A DNA stretch of 64,000 nt from Stictocephala bisonia. Its lineage: Eukaryota; Arthropoda; Insecta; Hemiptera; Membracidae. Shown here piece by piece: positions 58,201 through 64,000 of the stretch; within the stretch, counting starts at the first letter, position 1, and each line of letters starts with the position of its first letter. Made by a program: the position numbers and the translations under genes. Under the pieces are notes generated by a model that was not told where the DNA came from, made no database searches, and worked only from the letters and a program-made list of their open reading frames with translations. The stretch covers positions 558,001 to 622,000 of the forward strand of contig JAQJVL010000155.1 of the NCBI GenBank assembly GCA_035578905.1, written 5' to 3'.

Positions 58201-61200
58201 GGTGGCTTACTACTACTGTACGTGTATGGGTGAGCGGGTAGGTTACTACTACTGTACGTGTATGGCTGAGTGGGTAGGTTACTACTACTGTACGTGTATA
58301 TGTGGCTTACTACTACTGTACGTGTATGGCTGAGCGGGTAGGTTATTAATACTGTACGTGTATGGCTGAGCGGGTAGGTTACTACTACTGTACGTGTATG
58401 GCTTAGCGGGTAGGTTACTACTACTGTACGTGTATGGCAGAGTGGGTAGGTTACTACTATTGTACGTGTATGGGTGACCGGGTGGCTTACTACTATTGCA
58501 CGTGTATGGGTGACCGGGTGGCTTACTACTATTGTACGTGTATGGGTGACCGGGTGGCTTACTACTATTGTACGTGTATGGGTGAACGGGTGGCTTACTA
58601 CTACTGTACATGTATGGCTGAGTGGGTAGGTTATTACTACTGTACGTGTATTGCTTAGCGGGTAGGTTACTACTACTGTACATGTATGGCTTAGCGGGTA
58701 GGTTACTACTACTGTACATGTATGGCTTAGCGGGTAGGTTACTACTACTGTACGTGTATGGCTTAGCGGGTAGGTTACTACTACTGTACATGTATGGCTT
58801 AGCGGGTAGGTTACTACTACTGTACGTGTATGGCTTAGCGGGGAGGTTACTACTACTGTACGTGTATGGCTGAGCGGATGGGTTACTACTACTGTACACG
58901 TTTGGCTGAGCGGGTGGGTTACTACTACTGTACGTGTATGGCTTAGCGGGGGTAGGTTACTACTACTATACGTGTATGGCTTAGCGGGGGTAGGTTACTA
59001 CTACTGTACATGTATGGCTTAGCGGGGAGGTTACTACTACTGTACGTGTATGGCTGAGCGGATGGGTTACTACTACTGTACACGTTTGGCTGAGCAGGTC
59101 GGTTACTACTACTGTACGTGTATGGCTGAGTAGGTAGGTTACTACTTCTGTACGTGTATGGCTTAGCGGGTAGGTTACTACTACTGTACGTATATGGCTT
59201 AGCGGGGAGGTTACTACTACTGTACGTGTATGGCTTAGCGGGTAGGATACTACTACTGTACGTGTATGGCTGAACGGGTAGGTTACTACTACTGTACGTG
59301 TATGGCTGAGTGGGTAGGTTACTACTAATGTACGTGTATAACTGAGCGAGTGGGTTACTACTACTGTACGTGTATAGCTGAGTGGGTGGGTTACTACTAC
59401 TGTACGTGCATGGATTAGCGGGTAGGTTACTACTACTGTACGTGTATGACTTAGCGGGTGGGTTACTACTACTGTATGTGTATGGCTGAGCGGGTGGCTT
59501 ACTACTACTGTACGTGTATGGCTTAGCGGGTAGGTTACTACTTCTGTACGTATATGGCTTAGCGGGGAGGTTACTACTACTGTACGTGTATGGCTTACCG
59601 GGTAGGATACTACTACTGTACGTGTATGGCTGAACGGGTAGGTTACTACTACTGTACGTGTATGGCTTAGCGGGTAGGATACTACTACTGTACGTGTATG
59701 GCTGAGTGGGTAGGTTACTACTAAATTACGTGTATAACTGAGCGAGTGGGTTACTACTACTGTACGTGTATAGCTGAGTGGGTGGGTTACTACTACTGTA
59801 CGTGCATGGATTAGCGGGTAGGTTACTACTACTGTACGTGTATGATTTAGCGGGTGGGTTACTACTACTGTATGTGTATGGCTGAGCGGGTAGGTTACTA
59901 CTACTGTACGTGTATGGCTTAGCGGGTAGGATACTACTACTGTACGTGTATGGCTGAACGGGTAGGTTACTACTACTGTACTTGTATGGCTGAGTGGGTA
60001 GGTTACTACTAATGTACGTGTATAACTGAGCGAGTGGGTTACTACTACTGTACGTGTATAGCTGAGCGGGTGGGTTACTACTACTGTACGTGCATGGATT
60101 AGCGGGTAGGTTACTACTACTGTACGTGTATGACAGCGGGTGGGTTACTACTACTGTATGTGTATGGCTGAGCGGGTAGGTTACTACTACTGTACATGTA
60201 TGGCTTAGCGGGGCTAGGTTACTACTACTGTACGTGTATGGCTTAGCGGGGAGGTTACTACTACTGTACGTGTATGGCTGAGCGGGTATATTACTACTAC
60301 TGTACGTGTATGGCTGAGCGGGTAGGTTACTACTACTGTACGTGTATGGCTTAGCGGGTAGGTTACTACTACTATTCGTGTATGGCTTAGCGGGTAGGTT
60401 ACTACTACTGTACGTGTATGACTTAGCGGCTAGGTTACTAACACTGTACGTGTATATGTGCCTTACTACTACTGTACGTGTATATGTGGCATACTACTAC
60501 TCTACGTGTATGGCTTAGCGGGTAGGTTACTACTACTGTACGTGTATATGTGGCTTAATGCTACTATACGTGTATGGCTGAGCGGGTAGGTTACTACTAC
60601 TGTACGTGTATATGTGCCTTACTACTACTGTACGTGTATGGCTTAGCGGGTAAGTTACTACTATTGTACGTGTATGGCTGGGCGAGTAGGTTACTACTAC
60701 TGTACGTGTAAATGTGGCTTACTACTACTGTACGTGTATGGCTTAGCGAGTAGGTTACCTCTACTGTACGTGTATGGCTGAGTGGGTAGGTTACTACTAC
60801 TATACGTGTATGGCTTAGCGAGTAGGTTACTACTACTGTACGTGCATGGGTGAGCGGGTAGGTTACTACTACTGTACGTGTATGGCTGAGTGGGTAGGTT
60901 ACTACTACTGTACGTGTATATGTGGCTTACTACTACTGTACGTGTATGGCTGAGCGGGTAGGTTATTAATAATGTACGTGTATGGCTAGGCGGGTAGGTT
61001 ACTTCTACTGTACGTGTATGGGTGAACGGGTGGGTTACTACTACTGTACGTGTATGGGTGAATGAGTGGCTTACTTCTACTGTACATGTATGGCTTAGCG
61101 GGTAGGTTACTACTACTGTACGTGTATGGGTGAACGGGTGGGTTACTACTACTGTACGTGTATGGGTGAATGGGTGGATTACTTCTACTGTATATGTATG

Positions 61201-63268
61201 GCTTAGCGGGTAGGTTATTTCTACTGTACGTGTATGGGTGAACGGGTGGGTTACTACTACTGTACGTGTATGGGTGAATGGGTAGCTTACTTCTACTGTA
61301 CGTGTATGGCTCAGCGGGTAGGTTACTACTACTGTACATGTATGGCTTAGCGGGTAGGTTACTACTACTGTACGTGTATGGCTTAGCGGGTAGGTTACTA
61401 CTACTATACGTGTATGGCTTAGCGAGTAGGTTATTACTACTGTACGTGTATGGCTTAGCGGGTAGGTTACTACTACTATACGTGTATGGCTTAGCGGGTA
61501 GGTTACTACTACTGTACGTGTATGGCTTAGCGGGTAGGTTACTACTACTATACGTGTATGGCTTAGCGAGTAGGTTATTACTACTGTACGTGTATGGCTT
61601 AGCGGGTGGGTTACTACTACTGTACATGTATGGCTTAGCGGGTAAGTTACTACTACTGTACATGTATGGCTTAGCGGGTAGGTTACTACTACTATACGTG
61701 TATGGCTTAGCGGGTAGGTTACTACTACTGTACATGTATGGCTTAGTGGGCAGGTTACTACTACTATACGTGTATGGCTTAGCGGGTAGGTTACTACTAC
61801 TATACGTGTATGGCTTAGCGGGTAGGTTACTACTACTGTACGTGTATATGTGGCTTACTACTACTGTACGCGTATATGTGCCTTACTACTACTATACGTA
61901 TATGGCTTAGCGGGTAGGTTACTACTACTGTACGTGTATATGTGGCTTACTACTACTGTACGCGTATATGTGCCTTACTACTACTGTACGTGTATGGCTT
62001 AGCGGGTAGGTTACTACTACTGTACGTGTATGGCTTAGCGGGTAGGTTACTACTACTGTACATGTATATGTGGCTTACTACTACTGTACGTGTATGAGTG
62101 AACGGGTGGCTTACTACTACTGTACGTGTATGGCTTAGCGGGTAGGTTACTACTACTATACGTGTATGGCTTAGCGAGTAGGTTATTACTACTGTACGTG
62201 TATGGCTTAGCGGGTAGGTTACTACTACTGTACATTTATGGCTTAGCGGATAGGTTACTACTACTATACGTGTATGGCTTAGCGGGTAGTTTACTACTAT
62301 TGTACGTGTATGGCTTAGCGGGTAGGTTACTACTACTGTACATGTATATGTGGCTTACTACTACTGTACAATGTACATGTATGGCTTAGCGGGTAGGTTA
62401 CTACTACTGTACATTTATGGCTTAGCGGATAGGTTACTACTACTATACGTGTATGGCTTAGCGGGTAGTTTACTACTATTGTACGTGTATGGCTTAGCGA
62501 GTAGGTTACTACTACTGTACATGTATATGTGGCTTACTACTACTGTACAATGTACATGTATGGCTTAGCGGGTAGGTTACTACTACTGTACATTTATGGC
62601 TTAGCGGATAGGTTACTACTACTATACATGTATATGTGGCTTACTACTACTGTACAATGTACGTGTATGGCTTAGCGGGTAGTTTACTACTATTGTACGT
62701 GTATGGCTTAGCGGGTAGTTTACTACTATTGTACGTGTATGGCTTAGCGAGTAGGTTACTACTACTGTACATGTATATGTGGCTTACTACTACTGTACAA
62801 TGTACATGTATGGCTTAGCGGGTAGGTTACTACTACTGTACATTTATGGCTTAGCGGATAGGTTACTACTACTGTACATGTATATGTGGCTTACTACTAC
62901 TGTACAATGTACATGTATGGCTTAGCGGGTAGGTTACTACTACTGTACATTTATGGCTTAGCGAGTAGGTTACTACTACTGTACATGTATATGTGGCTTA
63001 CTACTACTGTACAATGTACGTGTATGGCTTAGCGGGTAGTTTACTACTATTGTACGTGTATGGCTTAGCGGGTAGGTTTCTACTACTGTACATGTATATG
63101 TGGCTTACTACTACTGTACGCGTATATGTGCCTTACTACTACTGTACGTGTATGGCTTAGCGGGTAGGTTACTACTACTGTACGTGTATATATGTCTTAC
63201 TACTACTGTACGTGTATGAGTGAACGGGTGGCTTACTACTACTGTACGTGTATGGGTGAACGGGTGGT
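55226..63268 (+). repeat. 8 kb satellite of ~36 bp units (over 200 copies)
   Basis: Consensus unit: TACTACTACTGTACGTGTAT followed by GGCTTAGCGGGTAGGT (36 bp). Variants include GGGTGACCGGGTGGCT, GGCTGAGCGG and a 28 bp form ending ATGTGGCT. At least two superunits of ~2.6-3.0 kb (roughly 55.38-57.96 and 57.96-60.95 kb) have the same order of variants. The 250 bp at 55822-56073 recur exactly 2800 bp later with the same translation. The last ~1.4 kb alternates 36 and 28 bp units with TGTACAATGTAC junctions. Unit length equals 12 codons, so frames on both strands stay open (277 and 210 codons). Their sequences are pure unit repeats and are not credible proteins. Confidence 0.97.
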
Positions 63269-63440
63269 ATAATTTATAGTTAGATTATAAATTGATAGAA
63301 AAAATCATAGGTAAAAACACTGAATATTAAATAAACATATTAAAATATTCAGGAGGATGTTTTAAAACCTGTGTTGATATCTACCTGCATTAATAAATAA
63401 ATAATCTAATAACTGTTTACACAGTATTTAATAAAATAAA
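63269..63440. other. AT-rich spacer
   Basis: Nothing recognised after the satellite. Confidence 0.5.
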
Positions 63441-63449
63441 ACTAGTAAC

Positions 63450-63680
63450 ATTCCCTACCCACCTGACCTACACACGTACGGCAATGTCTACGCACGATGG
63501 TAAAACACCCTCCTCCCAACCATACACGTACAATGTACAAACTCATATTAAAAATTATAGGGAGACTATTGTAGGGTTGATTTTAAATAACAAAATACCC
63601 AACCATTTACACGTGTTTGTGTGGATAAGTGGTTCAATACCGTACCACCGTACGTGGGTGAGCCAATACGATGTCATTAT
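63450..63680 (-). repeat. inverted relic units of the TACGTGTATGGGTG superfamily
   Basis: CCCTACCCACCTGACCTACACACGTACG, then CCTCCTCCCAACCATACACGTACAATGTAC. Both are minus-oriented copies of the core and are highly diverged. A plus-oriented CGTACGTGGGTGAGCC lies at 63650. The large array is therefore flanked by oppositely oriented relics. Confidence 0.65.
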
Positions 63681-64000
63681 ATTTAAGAACCACTAAATAA
63701 AAATTAGTACCTCATCCGAGTAATAATTTGCCCTTAGAGATAAAGCAGAATGATTCTTGACTTTGAAGGATCAAGTTCATCGGTTAGTTCCCTGGAGAAA
63801 TAAAGAGATAATCTTTGTCCTTGACAGAATGGGATTCATTTTACTTTTCCTGAGGTACAAACAGGATCACGGAGTAGTTTAAAATTATATTAAATGTATT
63901 ACTCTTTAAAACCAACACACTTTACACTCGTTAGTGAGAAATACAACATTACCTATATTTAATGAAAGTAATTTATTGATGGCCTGTTTAAAACCATTTG
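63681..64000. other. unassigned AT-rich sequence
   Basis: Nothing recognised up to the window edge. Confidence 0.5.

Noticed and set aside
55226..63268. A CRISPR array
   Set aside because: There are no unique spacers between repeats, unit length is continuous, and the context is eukaryotic without any associated genes.

Overview
This looks like a gene-poor, repeat-dense stretch of a eukaryotic nuclear genome, most likely from an arthropod and probably an insect. The evidence is AT-rich unique sequence, several tRNA-derived SINE families, Tc1/mariner-type DNA transposons with long inverted repeats, Jockey-like and other non-LTR reverse-transcriptase relics, an LTR whose promoter has TATA plus a TCAGT initiator, and an interstitial (TTAGG)n tract, which is the ancestral insect telomere repeat. 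I cannot name the species. I found no intact host gene, no rRNA, no functional tRNA and nothing prokaryotic. Almost every long open frame lies inside a tandem repeat and is an artefact of repeat periodicity.

Layout. 0-5 kb: a 78-80 bp minisatellite, the first copy of a strongly conserved ~285 bp dispersed repeat, a GC/GT microsatellite and SINEs. 5-9 kb: a SINE containing a nested MITE, and a second copy of that MITE in opposite orientation, both with target duplications. 9-16 kb: mostly unassigned AT-rich DNA with two GC-richer blocks. 16-23 kb: a minisatellite, reverse-transcriptase scraps, a 415 bp GT tract, further MITEs and SINEs. 24-27 kb: an element inserted into another element (the empty site survives at 41.2 kb), then a 1.1 kb 64-bp minisatellite. 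28-31 kb: an unidentified decayed coding stretch and more minisatellite. 32-35 kb: a complete but dead Tc1/mariner-like element with ~500 bp terminal inverted repeats. 36.8-39.2 kb: a solo LTR with a 5-bp target duplication, beside a 1.75 kb element with ~320 bp inverted repeats and an intact 209-codon transposase C-terminal half. 39-46 kb: further repeat copies, (TTAGG)n, and a SINE carrying a 38 bp perfect palindrome flanked by a 7 bp duplication. 47-50 kb: two minisatellites, then an ~880 bp foldback. 51-55 kb: dispersed repeats and two decayed coding relics. 55.2-63.3 kb: an 8 kb satellite of ~36 bp units with higher-order organisation.

The unifying theme is a minisatellite superfamily. 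A core resembling TACGTGTATGGGTG followed by G/T-rich sequence recurs, in either orientation and at different divergence, at about 17.0, 22.2, 28.9, 30.9, 35.8, 43.1, 47.0, 55.2-63.3 and 63.5 kb. Several arrays lie within a few hundred bases of a second dispersed repeat (copies at 2.8, 16.6, 31.3 and 43.3 kb). That suggests a mobile element carries or seeds the array. This is my best candidate for an undescribed system in the window.

All family assignments come from reading motifs and comparing copies by eye. No alignment or database search was run, so repeat boundaries are approximate to about 5-20 bp unless a target duplication fixes them.
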